Notes under the pieces: model-generated
The model's database searches: none
Told to the model about the DNA's origin: nothing
Seen by the model: the letters and a program-made list of their open reading frames with translations, nothing else
Shown: piece by piece, positions 16,646 through 24,147 of the stretch
How positions within the stretch are numbered: position 1 is the first letter of the stretch
How the letters are laid out: the number at the start of each line of letters is the position of its first letter
Program-made: the position numbers and the translations under genes
Source: 62-47 sp051954235
GTDB taxonomy: Bacteria > Pseudomonadota > Alphaproteobacteria > Rhizobiales > Xanthobacteraceae
DNA length: 64,000 nt
Assembly: GCA_051954235.1 (NCBI GenBank)
Contig: JBQCHY010000060.1
Location: forward strand, 1 to 64,000
Direction of reading: 5' to 3'

Positions 16646-17674
16646 TCAACCCACGGATACGCCGGCTTTGGCCCGTCTGATTCCCAGAGCTATCACGCGG
16701 TGCAATAAATCTGAATAGCCAAGGCCGTCATGCCGAGCCGCTTTAGCGAACTCCTGGCTCTCCGCGATTTCGGGATTGGGATTCGCCTCGATGAAATATG
16801 GCGTTCCATCGGACGAAAGACGAAAGTCGATACGCGCGTATCCATCGAGCCCCAGTGTTCGATAAATGCGTTTCGCCGTTCGCTGAATGAGGGCGGATAG
16901 TTCCGGTGCTAGGTCTTCGGCTGGTCCGTCCGCGATTCCGATGCGCTCCTGGTAACTGGTATCGTGCTTGACCTTCTCAGTGGCGATGCGCCGAGCACCG
17001 CCCATGGCTCCAAACTTCAATTCCCACACCGGCAAAGTCCTCAGTCGATTGTTGCCAAGCACGCTCACATAAAGCTCACGACCATCGATGAATTGCTCGG
17101 CGATGGCGGCGGTCTCGACCCGTTCGTGAATGAAGGCAACCCGCTCCGTAAGCTTCTCGTCGGTATCGACAATCGATGCCTGCGAGATGCCGTGTGATCC
17201 ATCCTCATTCAGACTCTTGACGATCAGCGGCAACTCCAGACGCGGCGGTCGTTTAACTTTGCGCCGCATCGGAAACACGGCGAAAGCCGGGACCGCTATT
17301 CGGCGATGGTGCACCAGCGTCTTTGACAGATCCTTGCCGCGTGCCAGCACGAGCCCGCGAGGATTGCACCCCGTATAAGGGACTTTCATCAGTTCGAGAA
17401 AACTTGCAATGTGCTGGTCATACGCAGTCTGATAATGAAATTCTTCCAGTAGCGTGAACACGACATGCGGTTTGAAACCTTCGATCTCATCGCGCACCGG
17501 CTTGATTTCTTCTTGCACACCGAGCGGATGAACGTCATGGCCCGCCGCGCGTAAAGTGCTTACGACGTCGTACTCCGTTTTCCACTTATTGATTTCCTGC
17601 GCGGTATATCCGTCGGTCGAATCCGGCGGCACGAAGTCCGGGTGCATGAGCACGAGGATACGCAAGCGTCTCAT
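16646..17674 (-). CDS. ATP-grasp ligase related to D-alanine-D-alanine ligase
   Basis: 342 residues from the ATG at 17672-17674, which overlaps the stop of the upstream metallopeptidase in an ATGA; a longer start at 17686 is possible. ATP-grasp features are clear: YTGCN (about 100-104), ATP-binding Lys153 in LPLIVKSLNEDGSHGI, EQFIDGRELYVSV (about 193), GYARIDFR (Asp283) and the metal site FIEANPNP (Glu296, Asn298). It resembles D-Ala-D-Ala ligases, but its N-terminal substrate region (MHPDFVPPDSTDGYT) differs from Ddl and it is far from any mur gene. It likely forms an amide bond between unknown carboxylate and amine substrates. Confidence 0.85.
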   Translation of the reverse strand: MRRLRILVLMHPDFVPPDSTDGYTAQEINKWKTEYDVVSTLRAAGHDVHPLGVQEEIKPVRDEIEGFKPHVVFTLLEEFHYQTAYDQHIASFLELMKVPYTGCNPRGLVLARGKDLSKTLVHHRRIAVPAFAVFPMRRKVKRPPRLELPLIVKSLNEDGSHGISQASIVDTDEKLTERVAFIHERVETAAIAEQFIDGRELYVSVLGNNRLRTLPVWELKFGAMGGARRIATEKVKHDTSYQERIGIADGPAEDLAPELSALIQRTAKRIYRTLGLDGYARIDFRLSSDGTPYFIEANPNPEIAESQEFAKAARHDGLGYSDLLHRVIALGIRRAKAGVSVG

Positions 17675-18699
17675 AGCGCGATCCATTTGCGTCGTGAGGG
17701 GCCGAACAGTGCATGCATCGTCTTGGCCGTCAACAGCACGGTGAAGTCCATCACGAGCTTTCGTTCGGAACCGACAGCACGAAGATTGAGCTCGCGACTG
17801 CGAGCGATCATGTCATCCAGAACCGAATCGAGCGTCAGCTGGTTCTCGCCGGTCCACCGTGCGACCAATTGCCGGATAGACGCACGATGTCGCCGGATGA
17901 AACTCGATGCCGGTTGCGCCCGCGCGTGCCGAGGATCGGCGGAGAACAGCCGGGAAAGATCGCGATCATAGGTCTTTGGCGGTGTGAAAGCGTAGAACGC
18001 CTGCTTTGTCCGGTAGTGCTCGGCAAGCGTTTGACCGAGTTCAGCCAAGGGCTCGACGCGCTCCCGCGTCGTGAGCCGCGGCCGTTTGCCGGCAATCTCA
18101 CCCATCAGTTCATCGACATATTCGAGCTTCTTCAACGCCGGCCAGTCGGCATAGCGAGTTCGCCAGTTGGATCTCGGTCGCAGCCACACCGCGAAGGTTT
18201 CGGCGAAATCCTCGTCTGGGTGACTCTGCGCGTACCAAAGTCGAAGATGCTGAACATACCGACGGCTGGCCGGATTGGGTCGATAATGGCGCGGATATCG
18301 TTTGGATGACAGGCCAAACAGCTGCTGCCAACGTCGGCGGCGCTGTAGCTGATAGGCATGCTGCACGGTGTGGCCAGCCTCATGACGGAGAATTGCCATG
18401 CACTCGGACCAGGTGCCCCCCTCGACCTCAAGCATCATCTTTCTTTCGATCTTCATCAGACGAGGATGAGTGAGGTAAAAAGGAATGGCGATGCCGGGCG
18501 TATTTGCCGGACTGAACCACTCGCTTGAGATCCATGCATGCGGCCGCAGCCGGAGGCCCCGCTCTTCGAGTTCTTCATGCAGAGTTGCGAGACAGTCCTC
18601 GAGCCAGGTGCCTTTCACGCCGACCTTCAAACTGCTCAAGCGGCGCGTAAGCAACTCTTCATCCGACAGCTTTTCCCAAGCAAATTTGTGGTGTGACAT
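17671..18699 (-). CDS. Putative zinc metallopeptidase (HEAGH) coupled to the ATP-grasp gene
   Basis: 342 residues from the ATG at 18697-18699 (MSHHKFAWEKL); an upstream ATG at 18744 lacks any ribosome site. No signal peptide is evident. The motif ILRHEAGHTVQHAY (HEAGH at 106-110) matches HExxH zinc sites, and HPDEDFAETFAVWL about 50 residues later offers the third acidic ligand, as in gluzincins. The C-terminal half is basic and unrecognised. The stop overlaps the ATG of the ATP-grasp gene, so the two are stoichiometrically linked: an amide-forming and a probable amide-cleaving enzyme. I do not know its substrate. Confidence 0.75.
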   Translation of the reverse strand: MSHHKFAWEKLSDEELLTRRLSSLKVGVKGTWLEDCLATLHEELEERGLRLRPHAWISSEWFSPANTPGIAIPFYLTHPRLMKIERKMMLEVEGGTWSECMAILRHEAGHTVQHAYQLQRRRRWQQLFGLSSKRYPRHYRPNPASRRYVQHLRLWYAQSHPDEDFAETFAVWLRPRSNWRTRYADWPALKKLEYVDELMGEIAGKRPRLTTRERVEPLAELGQTLAEHYRTKQAFYAFTPPKTYDRDLSRLFSADPRHARAQPASSFIRRHRASIRQLVARWTGENQLTLDSVLDDMIARSRELNLRAVGSERKLVMDFTVLLTAKTMHALFGPSRRKWIAL

Positions 18700-19313
18700 T
18701 AGACTTCTGAAGATATTGCGACATGCACCGTGGGATGATGTCATAAGATATCGCTTACAACAACTGAGCGGGCTTCCGAGCTTGCTATTCGGCCGCGCAT
18801 TCAGCTTGCGGTCGAATAAGGTGACTATGAATCGCTTTAGCGGCGGTCGCGGCTATTCACTGATCGAAGATTATGGAGTGTCCGTTTGCGTCAACATGTG
18901 AGTAGTGATTGAATTTTGACCCCTTAATCAGATCACAAAGAATCCAAAGCTTTGATTTTATTGATGCGCGGAGCAGCATTTTGCTGACCACGGATTTGGG
19001 GGCGCATCGCTGTCGGCCATCGCGCGTGACTGCAACGTCGGCAGTCCGGGTCTTCTCCATCACCTCCGAAGCAGTTCTCTACCGCTCGAAACGGACTTTG
19101 CGCTTGTTGCAAGCAGCGAACGGCGAGGAGAGCCGAGCAGGGCGAGACACCAGGCGATGATGTCGCGTAGGAAGTCCTCGAGCGCCGTCGACAGATAGGA
19201 TCGGACCTGCCCGGCGATCTGCGGACGATACAAATGGAATCGGCGCGCCTGTGCACTTGACAGTCAAACATCTTAACGTAGCTTGCTTTACAGTCATAAA
19301 TGACTGCTAAGAT
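18700..19313. other. Gap with no supported gene; A+T-richer patch
   Basis: The part near 18900-18965 is A+T-richer and contains TTTTGACCCCTTAATC, which reminds me of insertion-sequence termini but is not identified. On the minus strand 19100-19230 one frame reads RSYLSTALEDFLRDIIAWCL, which looks coding-like but matches no family that I recognise and has no clear start. It may be a gene remnant. Confidence 0.4.
19291..19306. promoter_or_regulatory. Candidate TetR autoregulatory operator
   Basis: CAGTCA-TAAA-TGACTG, a perfect inverted repeat ending eight bases before the start codon of the TetR gene at 19314. The same CAGTCA-N4-TGACTG pattern appears twice upstream of the crotonase gene. A half site TGACAGTCA lies at 19258-19266. 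Confidence 0.75.
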
Positions 19314-19958
19314 ATGTACATGGCTATAAAGAAGAAGCCTCGACTGTCTGTTCGTGCCTCCCAGCATGAAGCGACACACAAGCGGATTCTCGATGCGGCG
19401 GTTGCGTCGCTCGTCGAAGAAGGCACTGGCGCGACCACCACGGTTGCGGTTCAGCAACGCGCCGAAGTCAGCCGCGGCGCGCTGCTGCATCATTTTCCGA
19501 CACATGCTGACTTGCTGGCCGCAACCGTCGATGAACTCGTGCGCCGGAATGAGAGCGCTGCGCGCGACGCGCTGGCTACGCATGCGGATGACGCCGATCC
19601 GATCGATCGCGCAACCCGTATTCTGGCCGATGCCTTTGCTCAGCCTGCCTATCTTGCCGAGTTGGAATTGTGGGCCGTCGCCCGAACCGATCCGCGACTG
19701 CGTGCAGGTCTTCGCGCGGCCGAAACTCGTGCGCGCCGCGATCTCGAACGGGTCGTCGGCGATCTGTTCGGGCCGCTGCGCGAGCGCCCCGGCTATGCGA
19801 CGGTTGTCGCTCTGACAACCGAGTTCGTGCGCGGCCTCGCTTTGGCAGGCGTGCTGCGCAACAATCGTGCGCGTCGCAACCGCCTCCTTGACGAGTGGAT
19901 CTGGGCGATACGCATTCTGCTGGATCAGAAGCCGGCAAGCGCACCCTCGTCGGATTGA
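19314..19958 (+). CDS. TetR family regulator of the adjacent crotonase gene
   Basis: 214 residues from ATG 19314 (MYMAIKKKPRL); ATG 19320 is an alternative. Neither has a strong ribosome site, so translation may be leaderless or weak. The helix-turn-helix region reads TTTVAVQQRAEVSRGALLHHF, typical of TetR. Three identical operator-type palindromes, one just before this gene and two before the crotonase gene at 20342, define a probable local regulon. The effector is probably an acyl-CoA or related acid, by inference from the target. Confidence 0.9.
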   Translation: MYMAIKKKPRLSVRASQHEATHKRILDAAVASLVEEGTGATTTVAVQQRAEVSRGALLHHFPTHADLLAATVDELVRRNESAARDALATHADDADPIDRATRILADAFAQPAYLAELELWAVARTDPRLRAGLRAAETRARRDLERVVGDLFGPLRERPGYATVVALTTEFVRGLALAGVLRNNRARRNRLLDEWIWAIRILLDQKPASAPSSD

Positions 19959-20043
19959 TTTCTGCAAATGTCGGCCGATCGTCCGCCCTGCTGAAAGTAT
20001 CGACGCCGCTGGTGCGGTGCGTTCATTCGCCGGCACTTCCGAG

Positions 20044-20071
20044 TTGACAGTCAGGTATGACTGTGTATCAT
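20044..20071 (+). promoter_or_regulatory. Probable promoter of the crotonase gene
   Basis: TTGACA (20044-20049) and TATCAT (20066-20071) with a 16-base spacer. The operator at 20048-20063 fills the spacer, so a bound repressor would block RNA polymerase. The leader to the ATG at 20342 would be about 265 bases and shows no gene. Confidence 0.65.
20048..20063. promoter_or_regulatory. Candidate TetR operator O1
   Basis: CAGTCA-GGTA-TGACTG, a perfect palindrome between the -35 and -10 elements of the crotonase promoter. Confidence 0.75.
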
Positions 20072-20080
20072 CGGACTTAA

Positions 20081-20096
20081 CAGTCAGACATGACTG
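20081..20096. promoter_or_regulatory. Candidate TetR operator O2
   Basis: CAGTCA-GACA-TGACTG, 33 bases (about three helical turns) downstream of O1, on the same DNA face and near the expected transcription start. Confidence 0.75.
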
Positions 20097-20341
20097 TCAA
20101 CGGATCAATCTGAAATCGAAGCCGTCCGAGCTCCGCCTGTTACGGCGCTATGCGATGGCGAGTGAAGTTCCATGCTGCACTTTCGCTCTCTCTTCAGCGG
20201 GATGTCGCACGAGCGCAATCGTGCGCGCGCGGTCGTGCCGCAGCCTCAGTCGAAAGCGTGTGCACCGCCTTGGGCTTTGCCCGAAGTCATGGCTGTGCAC
20301 CAAGCCAGTTCTTTTGCTCTCAACTTAGGGATCACCTCTCG

Positions 20342-21205
20342 ATGACCGACTTTCAAACCCTTCGCTACGAAGCGCGCGACCGCAAGGCTTACATTACCTT
20401 GTCGCGTCCCGATCGCCTGAACGCGATTGACGACCGGATGCCGCGAGAAATCCGCATGGCTGTCGAAAAGGCCGACGCCGATCCGAACGTTCACGTCATC
20501 ATTCTGTCCGGAGACGGTCCCGCATTTTGCGCCGGTTACGATCTCAAGAAGTTCGCCGAGGAACGTAACAGCGAATGGAATCAGGAGAGCGCTTCCTGGG
20601 ATGCGATGCGCGATTTCCGCGGCATGAGCCGCAACACCGAGGACTTCTTCGCGCTGTTCCGTTCGCTGACGCCGTCGATCTGCAAGATCCACGGTTATGC
20701 CGTCGCGGGTGGCAGCGATATCGCCCTGAGTTGCGATCTGGTCGTGATGGCCGACGATGCCAAGATCGGTTACATGCCGGCGCGCATCTGGGGATGTCCG
20801 ACGACGGCGATGTGGGTCTATCGTCTCGGCGTCGAGCGCGCGAAGCGCATGCTGCTGACCGGCGACAAGATCGACGGCCGCACCGCCGCCGAGTGGGGAC
20901 TGGTGCTTGAATCGGTGCCCGCCGATCAGCTTGACGCCCGTGTCGAGGCGCTTGCCGACCGCATGGCTGGCGTGCCGACGAACCACCTCGCCATGCAGAA
21001 GCTGATGATCAATCAGGCGCTCGACAACATGGGATTGCGGTCGACGCAGACACTGGCGACGCTGTTCGACGGCATCACGCGTCATTCCGCCGAAGGGAGC
21101 TGGTTCAAGGAGTTCGCGGAGCAGCGCGGATTCCATGCCGCGGTCGCGTGGCGCGATTCCGGCAAGCCGATGCCGAACGGTGGCGGCCCGATTCCGGAGG
21201 TCTGA
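20342..21205 (+). CDS. Enoyl-CoA hydratase/isomerase (crotonase) family protein
   Basis: 287 residues. The crotonase fold is shown by ITLSRPDRLNAID, the oxyanion-hole segments GPAFCAGYDLKKF and KIHGYAVAGGSDIALSCDLVV, and the trimerisation helices near the C-terminus. The usual catalytic Glu pair of hydratases is not obvious around 137-160, where GYMPARIWGCPTTAMW replaces it, so the reaction may be isomerisation, hydration of an unusual acyl-CoA or another crotonase chemistry. In-frame codons upstream to 20150 overlap the operators and are not used. The gene overlaps the start of a broken acyl-CoA ligase gene. Confidence 0.9.
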   Translation: MTDFQTLRYEARDRKAYITLSRPDRLNAIDDRMPREIRMAVEKADADPNVHVIILSGDGPAFCAGYDLKKFAEERNSEWNQESASWDAMRDFRGMSRNTEDFFALFRSLTPSICKIHGYAVAGGSDIALSCDLVVMADDAKIGYMPARIWGCPTTAMWVYRLGVERAKRMLLTGDKIDGRTAAEWGLVLESVPADQLDARVEALADRMAGVPTNHLAMQKLMINQALDNMGLRSTQTLATLFDGITRHSAEGSWFKEFAEQRGFHAAVAWRDSGKPMPNGGGPIPEV

Positions 21206-21420
21206 TGATGTCGCTCTCCTATTAGCTCGCCGATACGACGCGTCCGGTGCTGGATCTCACCGCCGGAGATGCATTGCGCGAAGCAGCGCGTGACGCACCC
21301 GATCGCACCGCGCTGGTTGAGGTCGTGCCGGATGGCATGGCCTCGCTGGTTGGAGTGCCGCGGCTGGCCGATGCAATCGCGGCGGTTGCGCCGGTCACCG
21401 GGCATGACGCTCGACAAGAA
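21205..21420 (+). pseudogene. Truncated AMP-dependent acyl-CoA synthetase N-terminus
   Basis: Starting at an ATG that overlaps the crotonase stop, the frame reads MMSLSY, then TAG at 21223-21225, then LADTTRPVLDLTAGDALREA, then PDRTALVEVVPDG. The last parts match the start of AMP-binding ligases (LLDLTVGDALREAA...PDRTALVE). The adenylation core is absent. An operon of crotonase plus ligase has thus lost its second gene by a nonsense mutation and a large deletion. The sequence from there to tRNA-Val (21421-21639) contains nothing that I can support. Confidence 0.75.
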
Positions 21421-21639
21421 CGAAACGACTGCAATTTGTAAAACGGTTCTTGGGCTATTTGCTGGGGGTTTCGCCGGTATCGCTAAGGGCGCAAGCGGAA
21501 AACTCGCATGCGGGTCTGATCGGCACGATCATGATCTCACGGAAGCGAAGCATAGGGATGATTGGCGTCATCCGAATCGGCTTCGTGGAAATCATCTTTT
21601 CGCAGATCCGCCGTGAGGCGGCTAAACCCTTGAAGAAGA

Positions 21640-21714
21640 TGGTGGGCGCGACAGGGATCGAACCTGTGACCCCTACCATGTCAAGGTAGTGCTCTCCCGC
21701 TGAGCTACGCGCCC
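21640..21714 (-). tRNA. tRNA-Val (anticodon GAC)
   Basis: On the minus strand GGGCGCG pairs with CGCGCCC, the D arm is GCTC..GAGC, the anticodon stem CTACC/GGTAG holds the loop TTGACAT (anticodon GAC), and the T arm is AGGTTCGATCCCT; discriminator A and an encoded CCA at 21640-21642. It closes the accessory segment on the right. The following 250 bases (21715-21968) hold no supported gene. Confidence 0.97.
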
Positions 21715-21968
21715 GCTTGAGTCCGTCCGGTTATCTCGACCGGCGGCTCCAGCTTTGTGTTCCGGAGGCCTCGCGGCGCATCCGAAACAAATTCCGGCGT
21801 GTTTGGGCACGCCGGTTGGGTCGGCATCCCTATATCGGCTCCCCTGCGGAGGTGCAAGCCAAGATGTCCGAAAGTTGGCTTTCGAGCCGGTCGGAAATCG
21901 GGTTGGAATGCGCCGCGACGCTCAATAGGGCTGCGCAGGAACGGACGGCCAGGGGGGGCTGATCGGGC

Positions 21969-22421
21969 ATGGGGCTTGTTGAATTCCTGGGACTAGCGGC
22001 ATTCGCCGTGATCGGTGGAGCTTCCATCGTTTTCCAGGCCGCGGTCAACGCGGATTTGCGCGCGGCGCTCAATTCGGCGTCGTGGGCGGCGCTTGTCAGC
22101 TACACTGGCGGGGCGCTGGCGATGGCAGTTTTCGTCGTGCTCAGCCGGTCGTCATGGCCGGTCGCGGCCGACCTAGCCAGGACGACATGGCTGTCGTGGA
22201 GCGGCGGCCTGTTCGGCGCGGTCTATGTGGTGGCGGCGATCTTGCTGTTGCCGAAACTCGGCGCGACCACGCTGCTGGCGCTCTTCGTTGCCGGCCAGAT
22301 GGTGATGTCGGTGGTGCTCGACCACTACGGCATTCTTGGCGTGCCGCAGCACGCCATCGATTTGCCGCGCCTGATCGGCTGTGGATTGCTGGTGGTCGCG
22401 GTGGTGCTGATCCGGATTTGA
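21969..22421 (+). CDS. DMT-superfamily small transporter (DUF606/YdcZ-like)
   Basis: 150 residues with about five transmembrane segments (about 7-26, 40-60, 75-95, 97-115, 130-149). Length and the pattern FQAAVNADLRAALNSASWAA and SYTGGALAMAVF match the YdcZ/DUF606 half-size drug/metabolite transporter family, which usually works as a dimer in the inner membrane. The substrate is unknown. It converges with cpdR; four bases separate the two stops. Confidence 0.87.
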   Translation: MGLVEFLGLAAFAVIGGASIVFQAAVNADLRAALNSASWAALVSYTGGALAMAVFVVLSRSSWPVAADLARTTWLSWSGGLFGAVYVVAAILLLPKLGATTLLALFVAGQMVMSVVLDHYGILGVPQHAIDLPRLIGCGLLVVAVVLIRI

Positions 22422-22425
22422 CGGA

Positions 22426-22785
22426 TCAGGCCGCCAAGAGCTTGTTCACTTCGCTGACCAGTTCGCGCAGGTGCACCGGCTTGGCCAGCACCTTGGCGTT
22501 CTTCGGCGCCGCCGAATCCGAATTCAGCGCCACGGCCGCAAAGCCGGTGATGAACATGATCTTGATGTCCGGATCGAGTTCCGAAGCGCGGCGCGCCAGT
22601 TCGATACCGTCCATTTCCGGCATCACGATATCGGTCAGCAGCATTTCGAAAGGCTCCTCGCGCAGCCTCTGGTAGGCGGAGAGGCCGTTGTCATACGAGG
22701 ACACCTGATAGCCGGCGTTTTCCAGCGCCTTGACCAGGAACCTGCGCATGTCGTTATCGTCTTCGGCGAGAAGGATCTTGTGCAT
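22426..22785 (-). CDS. cpdR: Cell-cycle response regulator CpdR
   Basis: 119 residues forming a single receiver domain: acidic pocket LLAEDDNDM, phospho-acceptor Asp52 in LLTDIVMPEMDG, switch Thr in FITGF, and Lys in LAKPVHL. Single-domain CpdR controls polar localisation of ClpXP and turnover of CtrA and other cell-cycle proteins in alphaproteobacteria. The C-terminus ends LLAA, consistent with the Ala-ended degradation signal known for CpdR. It is divergent from the N-formylglutamate amidohydrolase, the usual arrangement in Rhizobiales. Confidence 0.93.
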   Translation of the reverse strand: MHKILLAEDDNDMRRFLVKALENAGYQVSSYDNGLSAYQRLREEPFEMLLTDIVMPEMDGIELARRASELDPDIKIMFITGFAAVALNSDSAAPKNAKVLAKPVHLRELVSEVNKLLAA

Positions 22786-22843
22786 GGCGGTTGATTATCG
22801 AATCCGGTGAGAGAAACCTAGGACCCCAGTTAGCCAGAGGTTT

Positions 22844-22866
22844 GGTAAATTTCGGGTGAAGGTTAA
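22844..22866 (-). promoter_or_regulatory. Possible CtrA-like sites upstream of cpdR
   Basis: On the minus strand TTAACC (22861-22866) is followed by TTTACC (22844-22849), upstream of cpdR. CtrA sites are TTAA-N7-TTAA or TTAACC half sites; the match is partial and the spacing is not canonical, so this is only a suggestion. Confidence 0.3.
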
Positions 22867-23040
22867 GATCGCTCGCCACAATCCGATACCCTTTTTAAAG
22901 GCGCGCCTCGACGGCCGCTGCAACCGGCAGACGTTGAGCCGTTGCCTTGATCGATTCCAGACGAAATGACGGGATCGCCGCTTTTTCACTTGGCAGGTCG
23001 ATGGCAAATCCCGACAATGATGGTCGGGCCAGCCTTGATG

Positions 23041-23058
23041 CCCGGCGTTTCCGCCGGG
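23041..23058. repeat. Hairpin in the leader of the N-formylglutamate amidohydrolase gene
   Basis: CCCGGC-GTTTCC-GCCGGG, a perfect 6-bp stem followed by ATCATTTTC on the plus strand. It lies 25 bases before the start codon and could be a leader structure or weak terminator. Confidence 0.4.
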
Positions 23059-23083
23059 ATCATTTTCGGGACAGCGCGCGCCA

Positions 23084-23971
23084 ATGACCCAGTTTGACGG
23101 CGAACTGTCGCCTCCATTCACCATCGTAGAGCCGGCGGTCTGGCGTGCGCCGATCATTTTCAACTCGCCGCATTCCGGCTCGGTCTATCCGCAGGCGTTT
23201 CTGGCGGCGTCGCGGGTCGATGTCGCGGCCTTGCGCCGCTCCGAGGATTCCTTCGTCGACGAGTTGATCGCCGGGCTCAGCGCGCAGGGTTTTCCGGTGG
23301 TCAGCGTCCACTTCCCGCGCTCCTATGTCGACGTCAACCGCGAGCCTTACGAACTGGACCCACGGATGTTCAGCGGGCGCCTGCCGAGTTTCGCCAACAC
23401 CCGTTCGATGCGGGTGGCGGGCGGTCTCGGCACCATTCCGCGGGTAGTCGGCGACGGCCAGGAAATCTATCGCGACCGCCTCGACGTCGATGACGCGCTC
23501 GGCCGCATCGAGGCGCTGTACAAGCCCTATCACCGGGCGTTGCGCCGTCTGATCTCCAAGGCGCATATGGCTTTCGGTTCAGCGATTTTGGTGGACTGCC
23601 ATTCGATGCCGTCGGTCGGCGTCTCCCGCGAAGAGCCGCCACGGCCGGACGTCGTGATCGGCGACCGCTACGGCACAAGTTGCGCGGCGGTGCTGCGCGA
23701 CCGGGTCGAACAGACCTTTGCGGCGTTGGGTTATTCGGTCGGGTGTAACAAGCCTTATGCCGGCGGCTTTATCACCGAGCACTACGGCAATCCGGCCAGC
23801 GGATTGCATGCGGTTCAGATCGAATTGAACCGGGCGGTCTATATGGACGAGCGCCGCCGCGAGCGCCGGCCGCGGTTCGCCACCGTTGCCGCGGATTTTG
23901 GCCGGCTCGCTGAAGCGCTGACCGCCTTGCCGTTCGGCGATCTCGGCCCGTTTGCCGCCGCCGCCGAATAG
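23084..23971 (+). CDS. N-formylglutamate amidohydrolase
   Basis: 295 residues. The family signature FNSPHSGSVYP near the N-terminus supplies a metal-binding His, followed by the SEDSFVDEL-type segment and VDVNREPYELDPRMF. Such zinc enzymes release formate from N-formyl-L-glutamate, the last step of one histidine degradation route (HutG-type), though in Rhizobiales the gene is seldom within a hut operon. It neighbours cpdR and hisN. The ATG is preceded by a purine-poor region, so translation may be modest. Confidence 0.92.
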   Translation: MTQFDGELSPPFTIVEPAVWRAPIIFNSPHSGSVYPQAFLAASRVDVAALRRSEDSFVDELIAGLSAQGFPVVSVHFPRSYVDVNREPYELDPRMFSGRLPSFANTRSMRVAGGLGTIPRVVGDGQEIYRDRLDVDDALGRIEALYKPYHRALRRLISKAHMAFGSAILVDCHSMPSVGVSREEPPRPDVVIGDRYGTSCAAVLRDRVEQTFAALGYSVGCNKPYAGGFITEHYGNPASGLHAVQIELNRAVYMDERRRERRPRFATVAADFGRLAEALTALPFGDLGPFAAAAE

Positions 23972-24022
23972 CGGGGCGGGCGCACGCATCCAGTTCGAGG
24001 GTGTATGGAGAGTGCCCAGACA

Positions 24023-24113
24023 AAGAAAAAGGGCCGCTCGCAAAGGCAAGCGGCCCAAGTCTAGGGAGGAAACGCCCAAGGAGGGCAGCGATAACGCGAG
24101 GCGTTACCGCACC
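24023..24113 (-). ncRNA. Candidate trans-acting small RNA with anti-SD loops
   Basis: On the minus strand a promoter at 24119-24147 would start an RNA near 24113. It folds into hairpin 1 GGUAACGC-CUC-GCGUUAUC, hairpin 2 GCCC-UCCUU-GGGC, a single-stranded UUUCCUCCCUAG, and a terminator hairpin followed by UUUUU. The CCUCCUU and CCUCCC stretches are complementary to Shine-Dalgarno sites. This three-hairpin layout with exposed anti-SD motifs is that of the alpha-r14 and CuckooRNA-like sRNAs of alphaproteobacteria. The length is about 90 bases. Membership in a named family is inferred. Confidence 0.7.
24026..24056 (-). terminator. Intrinsic terminator of the candidate sRNA
   Basis: GGGCCGCTTGC-CTTT-GCGAGCGGCCC (one mismatch) followed by TTTTTCTTT on the minus strand. 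On the plus strand the hairpin has no following T run, so it is directional for minus-strand transcription. Confidence 0.85.
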
Positions 24114-24118
24114 GCATC

Positions 24119-24147
24119 AATATGCGGCCGCAGCGCACAAAACGCAA
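24119..24147 (-). promoter_or_regulatory. Promoter of the candidate sRNA
   Basis: On the minus strand TTGCGT (24142-24147), with a 17-base spacer, then CATATT (24119-24124). The -35 is in CTTGCG context, a usual alphaproteobacterial variant of CTTGAC. Confidence 0.65.

Noticed and set aside
18933..20036. A 367-codon minus-strand frame
   Set aside because: Mostly antisense to the TetR gene at 19314 and lacking any family motif; the flanking part is low-information.
20150..20341. N-terminal extension of the crotonase gene
   Set aside because: It would start inside the promoter/operator region, adds no conserved residues, and the ATG at 20342 begins the conserved domain.
21450..21689. Frame ending VGATGIEPVTPTMSR
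   Set aside because: Artefact of translating through the antisense of tRNA-Val at 21640-21714.
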